Source: JBBRCE01 sp038205115 (GTDB lineage Bacteria > Planctomycetota > Planctomycetia > Pirellulales > JBBRCE01). Taken from it: a stretch of 64,000 nucleotides of DNA. Position 1 is the stretch's first letter. Each line of letters opens with the position of its first letter. The DNA lies in contig JBBRCE010000024.1 of NCBI GenBank assembly GCA_038205115.1, forward strand, positions 6,151 to 70,150, written 5' to 3'. The position numbers and the translations under genes are program-made. Of this stretch, positions 36,456 to 44,552 are shown piece after piece. Below the pieces are notes generated by a model. That model made no database searches and was not told where the DNA came from. It saw only the letters and a program-made list of their open reading frames with translations.

Positions 36456-37019
36456 TCAATTACGTGCGGAGCGCGAGGTACCGCAGGCTTTGGCGACCGA
36501 GCAGCCGGCGCCACATGAAGAACAGCCGCTACCGGATGCGGCTTCGGTGCCACAATCGGGCCCGCAGCCGGCAACCAACGTGTCGGCGAATTTCCGCAAC
36601 TGCGCTTGCGATTCGTAGACTTCAGCCAGTTCGGCCGTGACCGCTTCGAGTTCCGGCGTGACATCACCGAGAAAATAGAAATAGATTTGGCGACCGTCAA
36701 AGGTGTGTTCGGCATCTAGCAGCACCGCGCCAGGTTGCAGCGTGGCCATGCGATCGACGCAAGCGGCCAGCGCGGCCTGCTTATTTTTTTGCAGCCGAGT
36801 TTCCAGCAGATCATCGGCGGTTGTCATGCCGCGGAGGATGGAGCCGTCGCTATTGCCGATTTTTTCTGAACCGGCGGGCGCCAGAATTTCGCCGACTTCC
36901 AAACCGCGCCCCGTGCGAACGACGACGCGCGCGCCTCGCGGATATTCCACGGCGTCAACGGCCGTGAACCGGCCGACATGCCCCATCAACCCGACTCGAA
37001 CCAAGTGCTGCCGCGACAT
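36456..37019 (-). CDS. PSP1-domain (RicT/YaaT-like) protein with Cys-rich tail
   Basis: A 187-residue protein; start taken at MSRQHLVRVG (37019), the position at which the family usually begins, though the frame extends to an ATG at 37079. It carries the PSP1 C-terminal domain: RGARVVVRTGRGLEVGEIL, the helix LLETRLQKNKQAAL, AEHTFDGRQIYFYFLGDV. The end (about residues 145-185) is rich in Cys, in CGPDCG and CSSCGAGCS, which could bind zinc or a cluster. In Bacillus the relative RicT acts in RNA processing and competence; here the role is unknown. Confidence 0.8.
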   Translation of the reverse strand: MSRQHLVRVGLMGHVGRFTAVDAVEYPRGARVVVRTGRGLEVGEILAPAGSEKIGNSDGSILRGMTTADDLLETRLQKNKQAALAACVDRMATLQPGAVLLDAEHTFDGRQIYFYFLGDVTPELEAVTAELAEVYESQAQLRKFADTLVAGCGPDCGTEAASGSGCSSCGAGCSVAKACGTSRSARN

Positions 37020-37226
37020 GAAAATCCCGTGGAACCAAACGGAAATGCCAAGACGTTCATTGACCAACTCCATTGTCATTCAAGCGGACGACCATGCCAA
37101 GGCGAAATAGCGCTCTTTGCCATTTGCGGTTTGCCGGGCACAATATGCGTTTGCCGCCTGCTTCGACAGCGCGGCTCGCCGACGTTGGCTTAAATGGTTT
37201 TGATCTGCAGGTTTGAGAGGTTCGAC

Positions 37227-39155
37227 ATGAGCACTGCCCCGATGATGGTTCCGCCAGCGGACGTTCGAAGCGTAAAATCTGGCCACTGGAAGATTTTGGC
37301 CGTACTGCTGGTTTTGCTGTGCCTGACAAAATTCCTGCCGATGCTGGTTGGCGAACCTACAATTTTCGTTTTCATGACGGCGATGTGGGGACCGCTGCTC
37401 GCTGGCGTGGGCGTCATCTTGTGGTGGATGCTGCTCAGTGGAGCGCCTTGGCGGCAACGCTGCGCCGGCTTGGTAAGCATTTTGGTACTGTTGGTCAGCT
37501 TTTATTTGCTGTCCGATAAATCGATGCAGGGCATGTTCTACAGCTTTCTTACATTTGCGTTTGGAATGATGGCGTTTACCGCAGCCATGTTCATCTTCAC
37601 ACTTGCGCAAGTGCGCTGGCGACTGGCTGGGGCGTTGCTAGCGATGGCCGCCGTATGCACGTATTTTGCGTTGCTGCGGAACGAGGGCGTCACGGGTCAA
37701 TTCGATGTCCGGCTGGTTTGGCGCTGGACACCCACTGCGGAGCACAGTTATCTGGCGGCGATGCAAAAGCGCGGCAGCCACGAGCAGCCGGAAATCGTGC
37801 AGGTTCCGCTGGGCGAAGTGACTTGGTCTGGGTTCCGCGGCGCGAATCGCGATGCCGTGATCCACAATTTGACGCTCGACGCCGATTGGGCAAAACATCC
37901 GCCCAAGCAAGTTTGGAGTCGCGATGTCGGGCCCGGTTGGTCGTCGTTTGCGGTGGCCGGTTCGCGATTGTTCACGCAAGAACAACGGGGCGACGATGAA
38001 TTTGTGGTCTGCTGGAATGCCGACACCGGCGCGCAATTGTGGGAAAATAAGTCCACGGATCAACGATTTGAAGATTCCATTGCCGGCGCAGGACCACGCG
38101 CCACGCCGACGTTGTCCGGCGGCAAACTCTACACGCTTGGCGCCCGCGGGACGTTGCAATGCATCGATCCCTTGAATGGCGTGACAATTTGGAAACGCAG
38201 TTTGCTGGACGATGCAGATCGCACGTTGCCGATGTGGGGTTTTTCGGCCTCGCCGCTGGTGATTGGCGACGCGGTGATTGTACATGCCGGCGCGAAGAAA
38301 GCGGCAAAGGGCGAACCGGACAAGGGCGAAACGGACAAGGGCGAAAAGAGCGAGGGCAAGCCCGCAGAAAACATCGCGGAAAAAAAATCGGCCGATGGCC
38401 CTGCCTTCACGCTCACCGACGGTGGCAAAGCGAAACCTGGGCTGTTGCTGGCCTATGATCGCACCACCGGCAAGCCGCTGTGGAATCTGCCCTCGGGTGG
38501 ACACACCTATAGCTCGCCGCAGGTGGCAAACATTGCCGGCATCGATCGCGTGCTGATGCTCACCGACCAGGGCTTGGATGCCATTGATCCCGCGGACGGC
38601 AAGTTGCTGGCCAATTACGAATGGCCGTCGTCAATCAACTATCGCGTCGTGCAGCCCTTGGTGGTTGGTCATTCGGTACTTGTCGGCACGCCCATGGACC
38701 AAGGCACGAGGCGTCTGGAAATCACGGGCGGAGAAAGCGCAACGCAACCCATTCAGTTCAAAGCTGGCTGGTCGTCCACCGAATTCCATCCCTCGTTCAA
38801 CGACTTCGTACAGCACCAGGGATTTCTGTACGGCTTTGACAATAACATCCTGACGTGCGTCGATCTGCGAGACGGCACGCGTCAGTGGCGAAAGCGCGGT
38901 TACGGCAACGGCCAACTGCTGCTGCTAGCAGATAGCAATCAACTGCTGGTGCTGAGCGAGAAAGGGCAGATCGCGCTGCTCGCTGCCCAATCGCAAGAGC
39001 CGGCCGAGTTGGGTCATGCCAGCGTGCTGGAAGGCAAAACCTGGAATCATCCGGTGCTGGTCGGCGCGCGGCTGTACGTCCGCAACGATCAACACGCGGC
39101 CGCCTTCGATCTGCCGCTGGCGCCGCAAGCAGACGCTTTGCAAGCTGCCAAGTAA
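37227..39155 (+). CDS. Membrane-anchored PQQ-like beta-propeller protein
   Basis: A 642-residue protein, start at MSTAPMMVPP with GAGAGG 6 bases upstream. Residues about 20-145 have four hydrophobic helices, then a single long extracytoplasmic part. That part is a WD/PQQ-like propeller with repeats such as CWNADTGAQLWENK, IDPLNGVTIWKRS, YDRTTGKPLWNLPSG and VDLRDGTRQWRKR, preceded by WSGFRGANRDAV. An insertion with a repeated KGE-type charged stretch (residues about 360-385) interrupts one blade. No dehydrogenase residues are obvious, so a binding or scaffold role is more likely than catalysis. Function unknown. Confidence 0.85.
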   Translation: MSTAPMMVPPADVRSVKSGHWKILAVLLVLLCLTKFLPMLVGEPTIFVFMTAMWGPLLAGVGVILWWMLLSGAPWRQRCAGLVSILVLLVSFYLLSDKSMQGMFYSFLTFAFGMMAFTAAMFIFTLAQVRWRLAGALLAMAAVCTYFALLRNEGVTGQFDVRLVWRWTPTAEHSYLAAMQKRGSHEQPEIVQVPLGEVTWSGFRGANRDAVIHNLTLDADWAKHPPKQVWSRDVGPGWSSFAVAGSRLFTQEQRGDDEFVVCWNADTGAQLWENKSTDQRFEDSIAGAGPRATPTLSGGKLYTLGARGTLQCIDPLNGVTIWKRSLLDDADRTLPMWGFSASPLVIGDAVIVHAGAKKAAKGEPDKGETDKGEKSEGKPAENIAEKKSADGPAFTLTDGGKAKPGLLLAYDRTTGKPLWNLPSGGHTYSSPQVANIAGIDRVLMLTDQGLDAIDPADGKLLANYEWPSSINYRVVQPLVVGHSVLVGTPMDQGTRRLEITGGESATQPIQFKAGWSSTEFHPSFNDFVQHQGFLYGFDNNILTCVDLRDGTRQWRKRGYGNGQLLLLADSNQLLVLSEKGQIALLAAQSQEPAELGHASVLEGKTWNHPVLVGARLYVRNDQHAAAFDLPLAPQADALQAAK

Positions 39156-39428
39156 CGTCGGGTGAGATTGCGACCTTGATCGCACCGCGCACAATCAAAT
39201 GCCAGCGGAAGCGGCGTGTCCGCGCGGCTCCGCTCAGTCAACTCCGCTCAGCATCTGCGCAAGCTGCGGCGAATTTGCGGCCGGCATCCTCGGCATTACC
39301 GGCAAACTTCGACAGATTTGGCGGAATCCTTGGAACGTTCGGCAAAAACTGCCGAACTGATACAAGGAGCCCAGGCCCATCTTCAAGCATATCTGGTAAC
39401 GCGGCGTTCGCCGCCGAGGGGGAAAATC

Positions 39429-40865
39429 GTGAGACACGTTCGATTTCGACATGCGATCGCGGCGGCCGTCTGCCTGACATCGCTGGCCTGCATCGGTTTG
39501 CAGTCCGAATTGGCTTTTGCTCAGTATGGCCCGCCAGGTATGGGCGGCGGCGGTCCGGCCGGCCCTTATGGCCCAATGATGGGCGGCGGAATGCCGCCGG
39601 GCGGCATGGGTATGGGCGGACCAATGGGTGGCCAGATGGGCATGGGCGGACCGATGGGCGCGCAGCAAGCCAGTTGGTCGGCCGGCGGAATGCAAGCCGC
39701 GCCGATGTATGCCGATTCGTATCCGGGCGGCGGTGAGCAAGGCCCAGGCGGTTGTAACGGCGGCGAGTGTGGCGGCGAAGACGGCGGAATTGGCGAGCCA
39801 CTCGGACCGCAACTCGCTCTTTGGGAAAGCGGCAGTTGCTGGTGGGTCCGCGGCGAATCGCTGTACATGCAACAGCGCGGCATGCACACGCCGCCACTGG
39901 TCACCACCAGCACGCCCGTGGTCGGCGGTGCGCTGCCAGGCGCCACGGTGCTGTTTGGCGGACGCGATATCAACAACGATTTCACCTTCGGCGAAAAAAT
40001 CACGTTCGGCAAATGGTTGTCCGGCGGAGACGCGCTGGGCTTCGAGGCGAATTACTTTCATCTCAATCCCGATGGCGAAAACTTCACCGCCACCAACGCC
40101 GTACTGGCCATTCCGTTTATCGACGCCAACACCGGCATGCAGGATGCGATCCTGGTGAACTTCCCCGGTCTTGGTGCAGGCGGAAACGTCAACGTGCAAA
40201 GCCATAGCGAAGTGCAATCGGCCAGCGCGCTGCTGCGTAAGGCCATCAACTTCAATGAAATGGATTGCGGCGGCTGCGGTTGCGGCTGCGAATGTTGCGG
40301 GAGTTGGCGACTGGACTTCGTCGGCGGATATCGCTTCTTCCGCTTGGGCGAAGATTTGAGCCTCTCGACCACCAGTATTCCGGCGAATCCGGTTGTGGCC
40401 GGCGGCACCACCATCTCGACCTTCGATCGTTTCGACACGCTCAACGAATTTCACGGCGGCGAACTCGGTTTGGATTATCAAACGCAGATCGGCCGCTTCT
40501 CAACCAGCATTCTGACCAAAGTGGGTCTCGGCAACTTGCACCAGCGCGTGCGGATCGACGGCGGCAACGTCGTCACGGTGCCTGGCGTTGGACCAGCAAT
40601 TGGTGTCGGCGGAATTCTCACCGGCGCCAACAACCTCGGCACTTTCGAGAACGACAAGTTCGCCGTGCTGCCGGAAGTCAACTTGTTGGTCGGTTATCAA
40701 TTGACCAGCAAATTGCGAGCAACCGCAGGTTACAACCTGCTGTACATCGACAATGTCGTGCGGCCCGGCGATCAAATCAGTCGCGTGCTGGGTGCCAACT
40801 ATACCATCAACGACACGCAGTACATCCTGCACGGCGCCACGGCAGGGCTTGAGTTCCGCTACTAA
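39429..40865 (+). CDS. BBP7-type outer-membrane beta-barrel protein
   Basis: A 478-residue protein from a GTG at 39429, preceded by GAGGGGG; the frame continues upstream but only this start gives a proper signal peptide (RHVRFRHAIAAAVCLTSLAC), cleaved near AFAQY. A Gly/Met/Pro-rich segment follows (about residues 36-110, with GMGMGGPMGG repeats), then a Cys cluster (CGGCGCGCECC near residue 283). The rest is amphipathic beta strands ending in an aromatic C-terminus (AGLEFRY), the pattern of a large planctomycete family of barrels. It should sit in the outer membrane. Substrate or partner unknown. Confidence 0.8.
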   Translation: MRHVRFRHAIAAAVCLTSLACIGLQSELAFAQYGPPGMGGGGPAGPYGPMMGGGMPPGGMGMGGPMGGQMGMGGPMGAQQASWSAGGMQAAPMYADSYPGGGEQGPGGCNGGECGGEDGGIGEPLGPQLALWESGSCWWVRGESLYMQQRGMHTPPLVTTSTPVVGGALPGATVLFGGRDINNDFTFGEKITFGKWLSGGDALGFEANYFHLNPDGENFTATNAVLAIPFIDANTGMQDAILVNFPGLGAGGNVNVQSHSEVQSASALLRKAINFNEMDCGGCGCGCECCGSWRLDFVGGYRFFRLGEDLSLSTTSIPANPVVAGGTTISTFDRFDTLNEFHGGELGLDYQTQIGRFSTSILTKVGLGNLHQRVRIDGGNVVTVPGVGPAIGVGGILTGANNLGTFENDKFAVLPEVNLLVGYQLTSKLRATAGYNLLYIDNVVRPGDQISRVLGANYTINDTQYILHGATAGLEFRY

Positions 40866-40893
40866 GCCAGCGTATGCCGCCAACACGTTAATT

Positions 40894-40940
40894 GCCAATC
40901 GAAGCCGTCTGGATGCAAGCCATCCCGACGGCTGATTGGC
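40894..40940 (+). terminator. Long hairpin after the BBP7 gene
   Basis: Three nested stems pair: GCCAATC/GATTGGC, GCCGTC/GACGGC and GGATG/CATCC around the loop CAAGC. It starts 29 bases after the BBP7 stop. Downstream is GTTTAT, a weak U-tract, so it is either a terminator or an mRNA 3'-stabilising structure. Confidence 0.55.
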
Positions 40941-41153
40941 GTTTATGCCGCGACGGTTGACGAGCGGCGAGCGCTGCGGCATTCGCAGGGGCCACGATTC
41001 GTCCAGAGCGTTCCGCTAAAAACCATTTTTGCATGATTCTTGGCCAGCGACTATCGAAACGATTGTGCGCAAATTACATTGACATCATTCACCGTGCAAC
41101 GTGGCCGAGCGGCTGTCTCGGCGCACTGGATTCGAACAAGGGATTGATGGTTC
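40941..41153. other. Upstream region of the ClpP-like gene with tRNA-like text
   Basis: No gene is visible. At 41101-41142 the text GTGGCCGAGCGGCTG, then GGCGCAC and GGATTCGAAC reads like the D-arm and T-arm of a serine tRNA with the anticodon and variable parts missing. It cannot fold as a full tRNA, so it is at most a remnant. Confidence 0.3.
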
Positions 41154-41735
41154 ATGCAGGACAATCACGATTCAGAGCATCCGCCCGAAATTGCCTTGGT
41201 TGGCGATCTGACCGATCACGAGAGCGAGCTCAGCGACAAACTGCTTTCGGTTCCGCCCGGCGGCGAATGCACGCTGTACATCGATTCGCCCGGCGGCAGC
41301 CCATACTGCGCGATGTCGCTGATGTCGTTGATTCTGTTGCGTAATTTAAAAGCCACGGCCATCGTCACCGGCGAATGCTCTTCGGCCGCCTTATGGCCGT
41401 TTGCGGCCTGTCAGCGGCGTTTGGTCTCGCCGTTTAGCGTGCTATTATTTCATCCCATGAAGTGGCAGAGCGAAGAGCACGTGGGTTTGGCCGAAGCCGC
41501 CGAATGGGCTCGCCATTTTGCCGAACTGGAAAAAGACATGGACCGCCTGCTGGCGGATTTACTGCACATTTCTGGTGAAGAACTCGCGCGCTGGATTTCG
41601 CCCGGCCGATACGTCGGCGGCAAAGAATTGGCTGATGCCGGCCTAGCGGAGCTGATCGACATCCGCACCCACAAATTGCAGCTTCCCAATAACCGGCCCA
41701 GCGGCGCGCCGCGCAAAATGAAAGTGCGGCAGTGA
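41154..41735 (+). CDS. ClpP-like serine peptidase family protein, altered active site
   Basis: A 193-residue protein of the size of ClpP. The fold markers are present: TLYIDSPGGSPYCAMSL, then GECSSAALWPFAAC with the nucleophile position at Ser77, and VLLFHPMKW with His100. Where ClpP has an Asp in the ERDxFM segment, this protein reads ISPGRYVGGKELADAGL, with Gly at the aligned position. A basic tail (GAPRKMKVRQ) ends it. No Clp ATPase gene is adjacent. It could be a relaxed or inactive ClpP-like subunit, or use a different third residue. Confidence 0.75.
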   Translation: MQDNHDSEHPPEIALVGDLTDHESELSDKLLSVPPGGECTLYIDSPGGSPYCAMSLMSLILLRNLKATAIVTGECSSAALWPFAACQRRLVSPFSVLLFHPMKWQSEEHVGLAEAAEWARHFAELEKDMDRLLADLLHISGEELARWISPGRYVGGKELADAGLAELIDIRTHKLQLPNNRPSGAPRKMKVRQ

Positions 41736-41792
41736 GACGTTTGCGGCGGACGAGCAATCGATCCGACGACGAATCGAGCTTACCCGTTCGAG

Positions 41793-43472
41793 CTATTCGT
41801 CGGTGACGCAGCCTTCGCTGGCGTTCTTAACCGTCTTGATGTACTTGTAAAGCGTGCCGCGCGTGGCTTTGTAAGGCGGCGATTTGAACGCAGCCTGCCG
41901 GCGAGCCAACTCGGCCGGAGCGATTTCGAAATCGATGCGGTTCTGATCCGCGTCAATCGTGATCAGATCGCCATTTTGCACCAATGCAATCGGTCCGCCT
42001 TCTTGCGCTTCAGGCGTGATGTGACCGACAATGAATCCATGCGAGCCGCCGGAAAAACGTCCATCGGTCAGCAGCGCCACGCTGCTGCCCAGACCGGCGC
42101 CCATGATGGCCGAGGTGGGTGTAAGCATTTCTGGCATGCCGGGTCCGCCTTTGGGGCCTTCATAGCGAATGACCACGACGTCTCCAGCGGCAATCTCTTT
42201 GCGCTCCAGCGCGTGCAGCATGTCTTCTTCCGAGTCGTAAACCTTGGCCGGTCCGCTAAAGCGATTTCCTTCTTTGCCGGTGATCTTGGCCACCGCGCCC
42301 AGCGGCGCCAGGTTGCCTTTGAGAATTTGGATATGGCCACTGGCTTTGATTGGGCGCTCGAGCGGCAGAATGATTTCTTGGCCGGGCGTCAGGCCTGGCA
42401 AATCGGCCAGATTCTCGGCCAGCGTCTGACCAGTGACGGTCAGGCAGTTGCCATTCATCAGGCCTTTTTCGAGCAAATACTTCATCACGGCCGGTGTGCC
42501 GCCCACCTGGTGCAAATCTTCTTGCACGAAACGGCCGCTGGGTTTCAGGTCGGCCAGAAAGGGAATTCGCCGGCTCACAGCCTGAAAGTCGTCGATCGTT
42601 AGCGAAACATCCACGGCCCGCGCCATGGCAATCAAGTGCAACACGGCGTTGGTCGAACCGCCGAGCGCCATGATAATGACCATTGCGTTTTCGAAGGCCG
42701 CGCGGGTCATGATGTCGCGCGGTTTGATATCGCGCTCCAGTAACACGCGGATTGCCGCGCCGGCTCGCAGGCATTCGTCCAACTTGTCGGGATCTTCGGC
42801 CGGAATCGAACCGCTATACGGCAGCGACATGCCCAAGGCCTCGATGGCCGACGACATGGTGTTGGCCGTATACATGCCGCCGCAGGCGCCAGCGCCGGGA
42901 CAGCTATTTCGGACGACGTTTTGCCGGCCCTGTTCGTCGAGCGTTCCGGCCAGATATTCGCCGTAGCTCTGAAAGGCCGAAACGATGTCCAGCTTTTTGC
43001 CATCGCAATGGCCGGCGCGAATCGTGCCGCCGTAGACCATGATTGAAGGGCGATTCACGCGGCCCATGGCAATCAAACAGCCCGGCATGTTTTTGTCGCA
43101 GCCTGGCAGCGAGATGTTGGCGTCGTACCACTGAGCGCACATCACGGTTTCGATCGAGTCGGCAATCAGGTCGCGCGATTGCAACGAATAGCTCATGCCT
43201 TCGGTGCCCATCGAAATGCCGTCGCTCACGCCGATGGTGTTGAAGCGCATGCCGACCATGCCGGCCGCCACCACGCCCTGTTTGACCTTGGCAGAGAGGT
43301 CATTCAGGTGCATGTTGCAGGTATTGCCTTCGTACCAAACGCTGGAAATTCCGACTTGCGGCTTGTGCATGTCGGCTTCGGTCATGCCGGTGCCGTAAAG
43401 CATGGCTTGCGAGGCGCCCTGCGATTTTGGTTGCGTGATCCGGGCACTGAACTTATTCAACGGCGCGGCCAT
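41793..43472 (-). CDS. ilvD: Dihydroxy-acid dehydratase
   Basis: A 559-residue protein; the start at MAAPLNKFSA (43472) gives the normal family length, although the frame is open 67 codons further. It carries the iron-sulfur ligands in CDKNMPGC and SCPGAGACGGMYTANTM, and the C-terminal GGSHGFIVGHITPEA. The enzyme dehydrates 2,3-dihydroxy acids in valine, isoleucine and pantothenate synthesis. No other branched-chain gene is beside it. It faces the ClpP-like gene convergently. Confidence 0.95.
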   Translation of the reverse strand: MAAPLNKFSARITQPKSQGASQAMLYGTGMTEADMHKPQVGISSVWYEGNTCNMHLNDLSAKVKQGVVAAGMVGMRFNTIGVSDGISMGTEGMSYSLQSRDLIADSIETVMCAQWYDANISLPGCDKNMPGCLIAMGRVNRPSIMVYGGTIRAGHCDGKKLDIVSAFQSYGEYLAGTLDEQGRQNVVRNSCPGAGACGGMYTANTMSSAIEALGMSLPYSGSIPAEDPDKLDECLRAGAAIRVLLERDIKPRDIMTRAAFENAMVIIMALGGSTNAVLHLIAMARAVDVSLTIDDFQAVSRRIPFLADLKPSGRFVQEDLHQVGGTPAVMKYLLEKGLMNGNCLTVTGQTLAENLADLPGLTPGQEIILPLERPIKASGHIQILKGNLAPLGAVAKITGKEGNRFSGPAKVYDSEEDMLHALERKEIAAGDVVVIRYEGPKGGPGMPEMLTPTSAIMGAGLGSSVALLTDGRFSGGSHGFIVGHITPEAQEGGPIALVQNGDLITIDADQNRIDFEIAPAELARRQAAFKSPPYKATRGTLYKYIKTVKNASEGCVTDE

Positions 43473-43699
43473 ACCGACGATCTCCCCAAAACAAAGCAAC
43501 CGGCGTTTCCGCCGGGTAAAATCGAACAAACGGCAATGCGATATCTTAGTTGCGGGCCGGTGGGTGGTCCAGACGGCGAAGCAATACGCGCGGTGCTGGT
43601 TTGATCGGGCGACAATCTGAATCGGTGCGGAACGAGACGAATTTCTGCGATGCCCGTGCGCAGGCTTTTCCAACGTGGATCAAGCGAGACAACCTCTGA

Positions 43700-43721
43700 C
43701 TGCCTGTTACGAGACAGGCAG
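43700..43721 (-). terminator. Hairpin after yceI
   Basis: Perfect 8-base arms CTGCCTGT and ACAGGCAG with a 6-base loop lie 17 bases past the yceI stop. No run of Ts follows on the minus strand, so it is a modest terminator candidate. Confidence 0.45.
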
Positions 43722-43738
43722 GGATAAGAAGCAGATCG

Positions 43739-44326
43739 CTATTTATCCTTCGTCCCTTCCACGTTGATCACAATGTGTACGTCGTCACCGACGGATGGCA
43801 TACCGGCCTTGAGGCCGAACTCGCTGCGCTTGACGACCAGCGTGGTTTCGAAACCAATCCGCGATGTGCCTTCGGGAAATTCGACTTCCTTTTCGCCGCC
43901 CTTGAGCATGATGGTCAGCGGTTTGGTGACACCGTGCAGCGTTAGTTCGCCACTCACTTCGTAGCCGCCATCGATGGCTTTGACGTCTTTGCTTTGATAC
44001 GTCATGGTCGGAAACTGTTTGCAGTCGAAGTAGTCGGCCTGCTGCAAATGCGTATCGCGGGCTTTGTTGCCGGTATCCACGCTTTCGGTCTTGATGGACA
44101 TCGTGAACGACGACTTGCTGGGATCGCTTTTGTCGATAACGAACTTGCCGGTATAATCGTTGAAACGGCCGTGAATGAAACTGATCTCGGCGTGCATGAT
44201 TTTGAACGAAATCGACGAATGCACCGAATCGACGGTGTAACTGTCGGCGGCGTGCGCACTGATGGACGCGGCGAGAACGGCCGAGACGATGGCAAACACA
44301 ACGAGCGAGCGATTGATGGTCAACAT
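43739..44326 (-). CDS. YceI-family periplasmic lipocalin-like protein
   Basis: A 195-residue protein with AGGAAG before the ATG. A signal peptide ends near residue 27 (ISAHAADSY). The mature part is the YceI barrel: YTVDSVHSSISFKIMHAEIS, GRFNDYTGKFVID, MSIKTESVDTGNKARDTHL, GELTLHGVTKPLTI, and RSEFGLKAGMPSVGDDVHI. Family members bind isoprenoid-type lipids in the periplasm. Length and all strands are as expected. Confidence 0.93.
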   Translation of the reverse strand: MLTINRSLVVFAIVSAVLAASISAHAADSYTVDSVHSSISFKIMHAEISFIHGRFNDYTGKFVIDKSDPSKSSFTMSIKTESVDTGNKARDTHLQQADYFDCKQFPTMTYQSKDVKAIDGGYEVSGELTLHGVTKPLTIMLKGGEKEVEFPEGTSRIGFETTLVVKRSEFGLKAGMPSVGDDVHIVINVEGTKDK

Positions 44327-44552
44327 GCTGGCTTCCTAAAGGTGATGTGTGGCGCGGAAGGTGGCGGCATTTTAACCCCGGCCAGCGGCAAACTCCAGTC
44401 GGCGCCGCGGCATTGTCGTTGCAATGTTGGGCCGTAAGTAAACCGGTCCGCCGGGCAGGAATTCGCTTCTCCGTTGCGCCGCTGGCGTAGAATGGTGGTG
44501 CGGCGAAATTGCCGTTCGGTCGATCGCAGCCCAACCTCCGGAGCGTCAAGTC

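Noticed and set aside
41101..41142. Functional tRNA gene
   Set aside because: No acceptor stem or anticodon arm can be formed; kept only as a possible remnant.
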